Made by a program: the position numbers and the translations under genes | The notes under the pieces: model-generated | What the model was told of the DNA's origin: nothing | What the model saw: only the letters and a program-made list of their open reading frames with translations | Database searches by the model: none | Part shown: in pieces, positions 42,927-51,391 of the stretch | Position numbering within the stretch: the stretch's first letter is position 1 | How the letters are laid out: each line of letters opens with the position of its first letter | DNA from: JASLDZ01 sp965199975 | GTDB taxonomy: Bacteria > Pseudomonadota > Alphaproteobacteria > Caulobacterales > Caulobacteraceae | NCBI GenBank assembly: GCA_965199975.1 | Contig: OZ241340.1 | Coordinates: forward strand, 558,001 to 622,000 | Direction of reading: 5' to 3' | Length of the DNA: 64,000 nucleotides

Positions 42927-43956
42927 GGCGCGCTTCGGCCTGCGGCAGGCCGGAGCGCGCCTCAGGTCGGTGCGGCGCGCCCTCGGGATCGGCGGCGTTG
43001 GAGCCGCCGGGCTGGGCGAACTGGCCGCCCGAGCGGAAGGTCCACAGGTAGGTGGGAAGCACCGCCTCAAGCGCGGTGGGCTCAACGCCCAGCTCGCGCA
43101 GGCCGGGCAGCGCGGGGTCGGCGACGTTGTCGCGCTTGAGCAGCTCGACCTGGTCCGCCGTGATCGGCGCCTTGAGGCCGAGCATGGCCACCAGCTCGCC
43201 CGCCTTGCCCATCAGCTTGGCCAGCGGGAAGGGCAGGGGCACCAGCGCGCGGCGCCGGCCCGTCTCGTCCAGCAGCAGCTGCAGCAGCGCCCTGAAGGTC
43301 TCCACCGCCGGGCCGCCAAGCTCGTAGGTGCGGCCGGGCGCGTCTTCGCGGCCCAGGGCGGCGGCCACCGCGGCGCCTACGTCGCCCACGTAGACGGGCT
43401 GGAAGCGCGTCAGGCCGCCGCCGATCAGCGGCAGGGCGGGGCTGATCATCGCCATCGCCCCGAAGCGGTTGAAGAAGTCGTCTTCCGGCCCGAACACGAT
43501 GGAGGGCCGCAGGATCGTCGCTGTCGGGAAGGCGGCGCGCACCGCCGCCTCGCCTTCGGCCTTGGTGCGCGCATAAGTCGAAGCCGAGGTCGCATCGGCC
43601 CCGATGGCCGAGACCTGCACGAAACGCTTCACACCCGCCGCGGCCGCAGCCTGCGCCAGCGTGGCGGCGCCCTCGCGCTGCAGCGCCTCGAAGCGCTGGC
43701 CGCCGCTCTCCTGCAGCACGCCGACGAGGTTCACCACCGCGGTGGCGCCGGCCACCGCCAGCGCTACGCGGCGCGGATCGCGCAGGTTGACCGAGGCGAA
43801 GTCGATCTGCCCCACCGCGCCCATCACCTTGAGCTCGGGCGCGGCGGCCGGGTTGCGCGCGGCGACGCGCACGCGCCATCCGGCCTGGGCCAGCGCGCGC
43901 ACGACATAGCGGCCGACGAACCCCGTGCCGCCAACCACCGTGACGAGACCCTGCAT
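42916..43956 (-). CDS. NAD(P)-dependent epimerase/complex I NDUFA9-like protein
   Basis: The 346-residue extended short-chain dehydrogenase begins MQGLVTVVGGTGFVGRYVVR with the Rossmann GGTGFVG motif. SASTYARTKAEGEAAV supplies the Tyr-x-x-x-Lys-like region and ILRPSIVFGPEDDFFNRF is the NDUFA9/YfcH-type signature. Relatives in alphaproteobacteria are often annotated as complex I NDUFA9 subunit family, although a role in NADH dehydrogenase is unproven for most. The C-terminal 40 residues are polar and variable. Confidence 0.9.
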   Translation of the reverse strand: MQGLVTVVGGTGFVGRYVVRALAQAGWRVRVAARNPAAAPELKVMGAVGQIDFASVNLRDPRRVALAVAGATAVVNLVGVLQESGGQRFEALQREGAATLAQAAAAAGVKRFVQVSAIGADATSASTYARTKAEGEAAVRAAFPTATILRPSIVFGPEDDFFNRFGAMAMISPALPLIGGGLTRFQPVYVGDVGAAVAAALGREDAPGRTYELGGPAVETFRALLQLLLDETGRRRALVPLPFPLAKLMGKAGELVAMLGLKAPITADQVELLKRDNVADPALPGLRELGVEPTALEAVLPTYLWTFRSGGQFAQPGGSNAADPEGAPHRPEARSGLPQAEARHDG

Positions 43957-44025
43957 CACTCGCTCCTCGCCCCGACGCCGCCTGCGGATAGAGGAACGCC
44001 CCAGCCCGCGCAACGAAGCGCCCGA

Positions 44026-44427
44026 TCACCCCGGCGGGGTCGCCAGCGCCTCCAGGGCCGCCTTGACGGCGCGGCGCCGGTCTGTGAGCGACGCCGCCGC
44101 CAGCGCGCGCAGAAGGCTCGTCCGTGCGATGTCCGGCGCGCCCGTACGATCGAACGGCTGACCCTCTTCCGCCACGCCGCCTACCGCCGACAATCCATCG
44201 TAGAAGCGGTGAATGGACGTTCCCAGCAGGCGGCTCAGGGTGAAGAGGGTCGCGGCGGCGATGCCGTCGTCTCTGCGCTCATACTTACCCATCTGCTGCA
44301 CGGAGACATCCAGCGCGGCGGCGAGCTCTTCGGTGGTGCGTCCGCTCATGAGGCGCAGGGCGCGCAGGTTCGCACCGAGGCGAAGGTCGATGGTTCCGGT
44401 CGCACGCGCACGGCGCCGGCGCGGCAT
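44026..44427 (-). CDS. XRE-family helix-turn-helix regulator
   Basis: The 133-residue protein has an XRE HTH at about 16-72 (LGANLRALRLMSGRTTEELA, then AALDVSVQQMGKYERRDDGIAAATLFTLSRLLG), preceded by a basic tail. The C-terminal half is Ala-rich and helical. Alphaproteobacterial relatives include cell-cycle or metabolic regulators, but the target is unknown. It is divergent from the M20 peptidase, with only 52 bases between the start codons, so it may regulate that gene. Confidence 0.85.
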   Translation of the reverse strand: MPRRRRARATGTIDLRLGANLRALRLMSGRTTEELAAALDVSVQQMGKYERRDDGIAAATLFTLSRLLGTSIHRFYDGLSAVGGVAEEGQPFDRTGAPDIARTSLLRALAAASLTDRRRAVKAALEALATPPG

Positions 44428-44479
44428 GTTGCTACCTCATAGGCTGGCGCCGGACGCGAGTACGACGCAGGATCGTCTA

Positions 44480-45727
44480 ATGATCAAGCGCTTCGTCGCC
44501 GTCGGCGCCGTCCTGACGATCGCCGTCTCGGCTCCGGCCTTCGCCGCTCGTGACGACGCCCTGTGGCGCGGGGCTCAAGCCGCCCGGCCGGGCGCGCTCG
44601 ACCTGCTGCGCCAAGCGGTGAACATCGACTCCGGAACGGGCGACGTGGCCGGGGCCGAGGCCGTGCAGGCGCTGTTCGGCTCGCGGTTAAAGGCGCTGGG
44701 CTTCACCGTCGAGACGCTCGCCTCCGAGGCCCCGGCGAAGACCGGGCCCAATCTCCTCTCGACGCTGACCGGAACCGGCCGTGGCCGCATTCTTGTCGTC
44801 GCCCACGCCGACACCGTCTTTTCGGCCGGCACGGCCGCCCAGCGCCCCTTCCGCATGGACGCGACGCGCGCCTACGGCCCCGGCGTGTCCGACGAGAAGG
44901 GCGGCGGCGTGGTGGCGCTGACCGCGCTCGAACTGCTGCGCCGCACGGGCTGGCGCGATTTCGCGCGCGTCACCGTGCTGCTGGAGTCGGGCGAGGAGAT
45001 CGGCTCCCCGGGCGCGCGCCAGCTGATCGCGCGCCTCTCCCGCCAAGCCGACGTGGAGTTCAACATGGAGCCGGGCGATGCACCCGACGCGGTGACCGTG
45101 TGGCGCAAGGGCTCGCGCACCTACAAGATCGTCGTCCACGGCCGCGCCGCCCACGCCGGCGTCGACCCGCAGGACGGGCGCAACGCCGCGGTGGAGCTGA
45201 TCCACCAGCTGGACGCGGTCGAGGCCATGCCCCACTCCGGCGCGGGGCTGACCGCCAACCTCACCACCCTGAAGGCCGGCGAGCGGGTCAACGTCATCCC
45301 CGATCTCGCCGCCGCCGACATCAACGTGCGGGTGCGCGAGGAGGCGCAGTTCGACGCCGTGGCGCGCAAGCTGGAGGCGGATGCGCGCACCACCGTCGTG
45401 CCCGAGACGCGGGTGGAGGTGCTGAGCGACCCGGCCTTCCCGCCGCTCCCGATCAACCCCGCCACCCAGGCGCTGGCCGAGCGCGCCAAGGCGATCTACG
45501 CCGAGATCGGCCGGCCGCTGGTCTTCGCCGGCAACGGGGGCGCCTCCGAATCGGCGCTGGCCCACATCAACGGCGCGGCGGCGCTGGACGGCCTGGGCCC
45601 TGTCGGCGGCGGCTTCCACTCCGACAAGGAGTTCCTCGAGCTCTCCACCCTGGCGCCGCGAATCTACCTGATGGCGCGGCTGCTGCAGGAGGTGGGGCGC
45701 GACCCGCCGCCGCGCAGCGGGCGCTGA
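44480..45727 (+). CDS. M20 family metallopeptidase (glutamate carboxypeptidase-like)
   Basis: The 415-residue protein has a signal peptide (MIKRFVAVGAVLTIAVSAPA, cleaved after FAA). The M20 zinc site includes HADTV (about residue 115), GVSDEKGG with the bridging Asp, the catalytic EE in LESGEEIGS, and a C-terminal His in GGGFHSDKEF. The dimerisation domain contains HGRAAHAGVDPQDGRNA. This matches carboxypeptidase G2-type enzymes that remove C-terminal glutamate. It is periplasmic or secreted. Confidence 0.92.
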   Translation: MIKRFVAVGAVLTIAVSAPAFAARDDALWRGAQAARPGALDLLRQAVNIDSGTGDVAGAEAVQALFGSRLKALGFTVETLASEAPAKTGPNLLSTLTGTGRGRILVVAHADTVFSAGTAAQRPFRMDATRAYGPGVSDEKGGGVVALTALELLRRTGWRDFARVTVLLESGEEIGSPGARQLIARLSRQADVEFNMEPGDAPDAVTVWRKGSRTYKIVVHGRAAHAGVDPQDGRNAAVELIHQLDAVEAMPHSGAGLTANLTTLKAGERVNVIPDLAAADINVRVREEAQFDAVARKLEADARTTVVPETRVEVLSDPAFPPLPINPATQALAERAKAIYAEIGRPLVFAGNGGASESALAHINGAAALDGLGPVGGGFHSDKEFLELSTLAPRIYLMARLLQEVGRDPPPRSGR

Positions 45728-45760
45728 CCGGCGGCGCCCGTCGGGCGAAGCCGGAGCCGC

Positions 45761-46522
45761 TCAGGCGGGGGGCGCCACCTTGGTCTCGACGCTGTGACAG
45801 TCCGGGTCGTCCCCGCATTCGTCCAGGGCGGTGTAGCGCGTCTCGAAGGCCTTCCTGACGCAGGCGATCGACGCGGCGTTCGACGGGCCGAGCCCCGTCA
45901 GCCGGCACGTTTGCGTGACGGTGGCGAGGAACCGCCGCTCGCTGGCGACGAGCTTGGCCTTGTCGACCCCGCCGGCCGAGCCGCCGCGCAGGTCGCGATA
46001 GGCATCGGAGAGGATCACGTCCGCCTCGCCCAGCTTCGGATCCGAGCAGATCGCCGTCTCCATCGGGGTCTGCGCCCGAGCGCAGTCGAAGCTGGCGCGT
46101 ACCGGACCGATCGCCTTTGCGGGATCAGGGGCGGCGGCCACGGCGGCGGCCAGATCGGCCTGGCAGACCACCGCCTCGGAGACGTACATCGAGCCGTCGT
46201 CTGCGGCGTAACGATCGGCGCACATCCGCATGCGCTGGCCGTATGCGCGTCTGGCCGCCGGCGAGAGGCGGGCGAGGAACGCGCGCTCACACGTCTTCAC
46301 CACCGGCGGCGCGAAAGCCACGTCGGCGGCGGAGGCCCATCGGCACTGGTTCAGCGTGACGACGGCGGCCTTGCAGGGCTCCGACGACAACCGCTTGAGC
46401 AGGGCGTCGGCCGCGCGATCGCTGAAGAACCCCGGGCAGGTATCGGCGGCCTGCGCGGGGCCGCCCGTCGGTGCGGCCATGGAGACGAGCGCAGCCAGGG
46501 CGGCGAGGAGCAGTCTGGACAT
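45761..46522 (-). CDS. Secreted LprI/DUF1311-like protein
   Basis: From the ATG at 46522 the protein has 253 residues. A signal peptide (MSRLLLAALAALVSMAAPTG, cleaved near AQA) precedes a Cys-rich N-terminal half. A C-terminal domain with FDCARAQTPMETAICSDPKL and GEADVILSDAYRDL matches the LprI N-terminal (lysozyme inhibitor) family. About 10 Cys suggest periplasmic disulfides. The exact role is unproven. It is convergent with the M20 peptidase. Confidence 0.78.
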   Translation of the reverse strand: MSRLLLAALAALVSMAAPTGGPAQAADTCPGFFSDRAADALLKRLSSEPCKAAVVTLNQCRWASAADVAFAPPVVKTCERAFLARLSPAARRAYGQRMRMCADRYAADDGSMYVSEAVVCQADLAAAVAAAPDPAKAIGPVRASFDCARAQTPMETAICSDPKLGEADVILSDAYRDLRGGSAGGVDKAKLVASERRFLATVTQTCRLTGLGPSNAASIACVRKAFETRYTALDECGDDPDCHSVETKVAPPA

Positions 46523-46666
46523 GGGGCGGTCCGGTGGAGTCGCCGGCCTGATGCCACGTCCCCAGCGGTCCGCACAGCTTTCCGGTGCGGCGCCGCGTTG
46601 ACCGCCGCGGGGCCATCGCCTAGAGACCGCCGCTCGCGCGACCCCGCCGTGTTCCGGCGGGTCCGT

Positions 46667-46752
<86 letters not shown>

Positions 46753-46805
46753 CCGCGCGGCCCACCCGCCGGACGCAAGCCCGCGCCGGCCCGACGGCGG
46801 ACCGC

Positions 46806-47420
46806 ATGACCATCCACCTGCACCGCGGCGACCTGCCCGCCGACCTCGATCTGGGCGCGGTGGTGGCGGTCGACTCCGAGACTATGGGGCTCAACCTCAC
46901 GCGCGATCCGCTGTGCCTCGTGCAGCTCTCCGCCGGCGACGGCGACGCCCATCTGGTGCAGCTCGATCGCGCCACCTACGATGCGCCGAACCTCAAGCGG
47001 CTGATGCGGGACCCGGCCGTGCTCAAGCTGTTCCATTTCGGCCGCTTCGACATCGCCAAGTTCTTCGTCGACCTCGGCGTGGTGACATCCCCGGTGTATT
47101 GCACCAAGATCGCCTCCAAGCTGGCGCGCACCTACACCGACCGGCATGGATTGAAGGACGTGACCAAGGAGCTCCTGGGCATCGACATCTCCAAGGCCCA
47201 GCAGTCGTCCGACTGGGGGCGTGAGGTGCTGAGCCCCGAGCAGCTGGAGTACGCCGCCTCCGACGTGCTCAACCTGCACGCCCTGCGCGACCGGCTGGAC
47301 GACATGCTGCGCCGCGAGGGCCGCGCCGAGCTGGCCCAGGCCGCCTTCGACTTCCTGCCCACACGCGCCCGACTCGACGCGGCCGGGTGGGAGCACGTCG
47401 ACATCTTCGCGCACAGCTGA
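46806..47420 (+). CDS. rnd: Ribonuclease D-like 3'-5' exonuclease
   Basis: The 204-residue protein covers only the DEDDy exonuclease domain: VVAVDSETMGLNL (DxE), LFHFGRFDIAKFF, CTKIASKLARTYTDRHGLKD, and a C-terminal YAASDVLNLHAL. The HRDC domain of E. coli RNase D is missing, as in many alphaproteobacterial short forms. It trims RNA 3' ends and lies just after tRNA-Leu. The ATG at 46806 is chosen. lptC follows 17 bases later. Confidence 0.9.
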   Translation: MTIHLHRGDLPADLDLGAVVAVDSETMGLNLTRDPLCLVQLSAGDGDAHLVQLDRATYDAPNLKRLMRDPAVLKLFHFGRFDIAKFFVDLGVVTSPVYCTKIASKLARTYTDRHGLKDVTKELLGIDISKAQQSSDWGREVLSPEQLEYAASDVLNLHALRDRLDDMLRREGRAELAQAAFDFLPTRARLDAAGWEHVDIFAHS

Positions 47421-47437
47421 GGCGCGAGGTCGCCGCC

Positions 47438-48115
47438 GTGCCCTCGCCGCTCGACAGGTTCGCGCCCCGGCGCCCCATGCGGGCCACGCTGGCCGACGCG
47501 CCACCCGCCCCCGCCGCCGCGCCTTCGGGGCTCGAGCGCTGGCGCGCCCGGTCCGACCGCGTGCGGGCGTTGCGGATGGCCACGCCGTGGGTCATGGGGG
47601 CGATCGTGGCGCTGGTGCTGGGCTGGCTCGGCGTGCGCGCGATGATCCAGGCCTTCAAGCCCACCACGCCCGGCGCGCAGATCCACATGACCAGCCCGCG
47701 CTTCATCGGGCGCGACGACCACGGCAAGCCCTATGTGCTGGGGGCCACCCGCGCCGTGCGCGACCCGGCCAACCCGGACGTCATCCACCTCGTCAACGCC
47801 GACATGTCGCTGGACGCCGGCCGCGCGCGGCCCGCCACCCTGCGTGGGAACGTGGCCGCCTTCAACGAGGCCACCCGCATCCTGGCGCTCAAGGGCGACG
47901 TGGTGTTCACCGACGGCGCCGGCTACGTGTTCCAGAGCGACATCGCCAAGATCGACACCGACACCCTGGAGGTGCGCGGCTATGCCGAGGTGTACGGGCA
48001 GGGGCCGCTTGGAACCACCCGGTCGCTGTCGTATGCCATCCACGATCGCGGCCAACGCGTCGTCTTCACCGGCGACGTGCACAGCCACCTCTACAACGGG
48101 AGCCCGCCGCAATGA
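47438..48115 (+). CDS. lptC: LPS export protein LptC
   Basis: From GTG 47438 (GAGG about 9 bases before) the protein has 225 residues; an ATG at 47477 is the alternative. One membrane helix (about 47-67, ATPWVMGAIVALVLGWLGVR) precedes a periplasmic beta-jellyroll domain (ITLE/ANV-type: FNEATRILALKGDVVFTDGA). LptC links the LptBFG transporter to the LptA bridge. Its stop overlaps the lptA start (ATGA). Confidence 0.87.
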   Translation: MPSPLDRFAPRRPMRATLADAPPAPAAAPSGLERWRARSDRVRALRMATPWVMGAIVALVLGWLGVRAMIQAFKPTTPGAQIHMTSPRFIGRDDHGKPYVLGATRAVRDPANPDVIHLVNADMSLDAGRARPATLRGNVAAFNEATRILALKGDVVFTDGAGYVFQSDIAKIDTDTLEVRGYAEVYGQGPLGTTRSLSYAIHDRGQRVVFTGDVHSHLYNGSPPQ

Positions 48116-48711
48116 GACGCCCTGCGATCGCGCTGATCGTGTGCGCGGCTGCGGCCCTGCCCGCTTTCGCCCAGGCGCCTGTGCCCGCCCCGGCCGCCCC
48201 ACCGAGTGGTGTGCTGGGCAGCAGCGGGCCAGTCGATGTGAGCTCCGCCTCGCAGGAGCGGATCGATCCGACGCATATGCGCTATACCGGCGAAGTCGAA
48301 ATCTTGCAGGGCCAGGCCCGCCTGCGGTCGCCGCAGATCGATCTCTTCTTTCCGCCGCGTGGACAGGCCCCGGCAGGAGACCACGCGGCGACGCCCGGCG
48401 GCTCACTCGGAAAGATAGAACGCGCTGAGGCCGTCGGACCGGTCTACTATGTCACGCCCACGGAGTCGGCCAAGGGAGACCACGGCACCTACCTCGCGGC
48501 GGACGACAGTATTACGCTAACGGGCAATGTCGTCCTCACTCAGGGGCAGAACGTCTCCACCGGCGACAAGGTGGTTCTGCACCAGAAGACGGGACAGGCG
48601 GTTCTGACCGGCGGCAAGGGCGGCCGCACCCGCTCAGTGCTCTACCCCAACCAGCCCGCGCCGGCGCCCGGCCCCGCCAGGCCCGGCGCCGTTCAGCCGA
48701 CCCGCAAGTGA
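48112..48711 (+). CDS. lptA: LPS transport periplasmic protein LptA
   Basis: The 199-residue protein has a signal peptide (MRRPAIALIVCAAAALPAFA, cleaved after FAQA) and an OstA-like jellyroll (about 45-175) with repeated TGEVEILQGQARLRSPQID, ITLTGNVVLTQGQNVSTGDK and AVLTGGKG segments. It forms the periplasmic bridge that carries LPS to LptD. A low-complexity Pro/Ala tail follows. It overlaps lptC by four bases and precedes lptB. Confidence 0.92.
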   Translation: MRRPAIALIVCAAAALPAFAQAPVPAPAAPPSGVLGSSGPVDVSSASQERIDPTHMRYTGEVEILQGQARLRSPQIDLFFPPRGQAPAGDHAATPGGSLGKIERAEAVGPVYYVTPTESAKGDHGTYLAADDSITLTGNVVLTQGQNVSTGDKVVLHQKTGQAVLTGGKGGRTRSVLYPNQPAPAPGPARPGAVQPTRK

Positions 48712-48789
48712 GCGCCGCGCCCCAATGCTGACGCGTCGCCGGGACACCTTCGCCGGCCTGCGCCCCGCCAGGCAATCCGATCGCATCCG

Positions 48790-49788
48790 ATGAAGCTCAA
48801 GCCGCTCGGCGGCCCCGCGCAGCCGCCTTCGGGCGGCGCGCCGCCCAACCGGCCCATCGCGCGCCCGCCGGTCGAACCGCCTTCCGCCGCCCCAACCGAG
48901 GCGGCGCCGTCGCCGGCCGTGGCCGCGCGGTCCGCCTCCGAGCCCCGCGACCCCGCCGCGCTTGCGCCCGCGCTGAAGCCCGTGATCGCACGGGGCGCGA
49001 CGCTCGCGCGTCCGCCGCGTCCCGAGCGCCCGGCGCCGCCGGCCTCCACCTCGGCCAAGGCCGTCGCCGCCGAGGGGCTGCAGGTCGACCGGATCGGCAA
49101 GTCGTTCCGGGGCCGCGCTGTGGTGAAGGGTGTCAGCCTCAGCCTCAAGCGGGGCGAGGTGGCGGGGCTGCTCGGCCCCAACGGCGCGGGCAAGACCACC
49201 TGCTTCTACATGATCACCGGCCTGATCGCGGCCGACTACGGCGCCATCTACCTCGACGGCGGCGACGTCACCGCCCTGCCCATGTTCCAGCGCGCGCGCA
49301 TGGGCGTGGGCTATCTTCCGCAGGAGACCTCCATCTTCCGCGGCATGACGGTCGAGGAGAACGTCATGGCCGTGGTCGAGATGCGCGAGCGAGACGAGCG
49401 CAAGGCCAAGTTCCGTGTCGACGAACTGTTGGACGAGCTGCGCATCGCCCATCTGCGCGCCTCCCCCGCCCAGGCGTTGTCAGGCGGCGAGCGGCGGCGC
49501 TGCGAGATCGCCCGCGCGCTCGCCAGCGAGCCCGCCTTCATGCTGCTCGACGAGCCCTTCGCCGGCATCGACCCCCTGGCCATCACCGACATCCGCGAGG
49601 TGATCCGCTACCTGGCCAACCGCGGCATCGGCGTGCTCATCACCGACCATAACGTGCGCGAGACGCTCGACATCATCGAGCGCGCCTCCATCATCCACGG
49701 CGGCGAAGTGCTGTTCGAGGGCAAGCCGGAGGAGATCCTGGCCGACCCCGAGGTGCGCCGCGTCTACCTGGGCGACCGCTTCGGCTGA
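48790..49788 (+). CDS. lptB: LPS export ABC ATPase LptB with long N-terminal extension
   Basis: The 332-residue protein carries an ABC ATPase from about residue 95. Walker A is GLLGPNGAGKTTCFYM, the Q-loop is YLPQETSIFRGMTVEEN, the signature is ALSGGERRRCEIARAL, Walker B is FMLLDEPFAGIDPLA, and the H-loop is LITDHNVRETLDI, all LptB-like. The first 92 residues are Pro/Ala/Arg-rich and look disordered; E. coli LptB (241 residues) lacks them. It powers LPS extraction with LptFG, not in this window. No rpoN follows, unlike in many relatives. Confidence 0.95.
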   Translation: MKLKPLGGPAQPPSGGAPPNRPIARPPVEPPSAAPTEAAPSPAVAARSASEPRDPAALAPALKPVIARGATLARPPRPERPAPPASTSAKAVAAEGLQVDRIGKSFRGRAVVKGVSLSLKRGEVAGLLGPNGAGKTTCFYMITGLIAADYGAIYLDGGDVTALPMFQRARMGVGYLPQETSIFRGMTVEENVMAVVEMRERDERKAKFRVDELLDELRIAHLRASPAQALSGGERRRCEIARALASEPAFMLLDEPFAGIDPLAITDIREVIRYLANRGIGVLITDHNVRETLDIIERASIIHGGEVLFEGKPEEILADPEVRRVYLGDRFG

Positions 49789-49803
49789 ACGCCGGCGGTT
49801 CGG

Positions 49804-50736
49804 CTACAGGCCGAGCGCGTCCATCCGCGGCTTCTCGTAGGTGTCGTCCTCCCCGGGATAGCGCAGCTGGCCCTCGAAGCGGCCGCTGGCCTTGGCCGCC
49901 GCCCACAGCAGGCTCTGCCCCGAAGGCAGCACATCGTACTGCAGCTTGAACGCCGGCGTATCGAAGGCTGTCGCCGCGTCGACCAGCCGCCAGCCGCGCC
50001 TGCGGAACATGGTCAGGGCGTCGTCCAGGAACAGCCCCGTGGCGAGGCGGTGGTGCAGCAGGATCGTGTGATCGATGGAGCGCCCCAGAACCGCCTTCGC
50101 CAGCCCGTCGTAGTAGGTCGCGCGATCCCAGAGGTGGGCGAGCCAGTAGGCTCGGTAGGGCGCGACATCGGCGGCCGGGTCCGCGCGCAGGCGCGCCACG
50201 AGGCGCTGGTCGATGCACCAGTCGGAGGTGTCGATGGTGACGTGCCCGTTGCGGTAGCCGTGCTGCGTCAGGAGCGTGCGCAGCGCATCGCGGCCTTCCG
50301 CGGTCTTGCCCTCCGCCAGGAAGGGGAAGCGGAACAGCTTGCGAAAGCCCGGGTATGGCTTCAGCAGCGCCTCGCATCACGCGATGTCGGCCATCTCTCC
50401 GGGCGGGTCGCCGCCGTCGAAGTAGCCGTGCGAGAAGGTGTGGTTCCCCAGGAGGTGGCCCTGCGTCGACCAGGCGCCCAGGACCGTTGGGCTCCGCCGG
50501 GGCTCGATGAACTTGCCCGCGACGAAGCCGGCCGCCTTGCGACCGTGCCGGCGCAGCGCGGCGCGGATGGCGGAGTCCCGCTCGAGACCGGACATCATCG
50601 GCGTATCGGCGAGGTCGAAGTCGTCGATCGTGACCGCCAGCCCGGGCGCCCCCGCCGGCGCCGCCTCGACCCGCCCGGCGGTCGTTGCGACACCGACCGC
50701 GCCGAGCAGGCTCCGCCGCGTGATCCGCACCTTCAC
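49804..50736 (-). pseudogene. Polysaccharide deacetylase interrupted by one in-frame TGA
   Basis: From a GTG at 50736 (GAGGGG about 6 bases before) the frame encodes a twin-arginine-type signal (RRSLLGAVGVATTAG) and a NodB-like start (LAVTIDDFDLAD; LLGNHTFSHGYF, giving the D-D-H-H metal site). It stops at TGA 50377-50379 after EMADIA. The same frame continues with CEALLKPYPGFRKLFRFPFL, GYRNGHVTIDTSDWCID and on to a second stop at 49804. Relatives, as I recall them, read ADI-R-CEALL here, so CGA to TGA is a likely single-base change. It lies after grpE and could be a recent pseudogene, a sequencing error, or, less likely, readthrough. Confidence 0.85.
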
Positions 50737-50749
50737 GCCGGCCGGCCCC

Positions 50750-51361
50750 TCAGGCGCGCGTGTCGACCGAGCCGCCTTGGCCGTCCAAACCCTCGCGGGC
50801 GTAGCCATCGCCACCTGCAGGCGCGCCGCCGCGCGGCGTCACCGCCACCATGGCCGGGCGGACGACGCGGCCGAACAGTTCGTAGCCCGGCTGCATCACC
50901 GCGGTGACCGCGCCGGGGCCGACGCCCTCGGCGGGCTGCTCCATCATCGCCTGGTGCATGTGCGGGTCGAAGCGGGCCCCGCGGTCGGGATTCACCTGCT
51001 TGAGGCCGTTGCGCTGGAAGGCGGCCTGCAGCGCGCGCTCGGTCATCTCCACTCCGGCGAACAGCTGTTGCAGCGCCGGATCGGCGTCGTCCGCCGGCTT
51101 GGCGAGCAGCGCGCGGGAGAGGTTGTCGGCCGGGGCCAGGAGGTCGTTCGCGAAGCGCTGGATGGCGTAGGCGCGGGCGTCGCTCACGTCCTTCTCGGCG
51201 CGACGCTTGGCGTTCTCAGCGTCCGCGGCCACGCGCAGCACCTGCTCCTTAAGGGCGGCGTTCTCGGAGATCAGGCGCGCGCTCTCGTCGGCGCCGGCGC
51301 CGGCGGCCTCTGTATGCGGGGTCTCATCCATGTCGCGGTCGGCGGCGGGCGTATCGGTCAA
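50750..51361 (-). CDS. grpE: Nucleotide exchange factor GrpE
   Basis: The 203-residue protein has an N-terminal acidic region and a long coiled-coil (about 30-70; SENAALKEQVLRVAADAENA). The conserved FANDLLAPADNLSRAL, GVEMTERALQAAFQRNGLKQ, FDPHMHQAMME and VMQPGYELFGRVVRPAMVAV segments follow. It accelerates ADP release from DnaK. It follows hrcA by 30 bases. dnaK is not in the window. Confidence 0.95.
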   Translation of the reverse strand: MTDTPAADRDMDETPHTEAAGAGADESARLISENAALKEQVLRVAADAENAKRRAEKDVSDARAYAIQRFANDLLAPADNLSRALLAKPADDADPALQQLFAGVEMTERALQAAFQRNGLKQVNPDRGARFDPHMHQAMMEQPAEGVGPGAVTAVMQPGYELFGRVVRPAMVAVTPRGGAPAGGDGYAREGLDGQGGSVDTRA

Positions 51362-51391
51362 GGCGGGAGGCTCTCCAGAGTGAGGCGTGGC

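Noticed and set aside
50377..50379. Selenocysteine or programmed readthrough at the deacetylase TGA
   Set aside because: No selenocysteine-insertion hairpin or known Sec family fits. A CGA to TGA transition explains it more simply.
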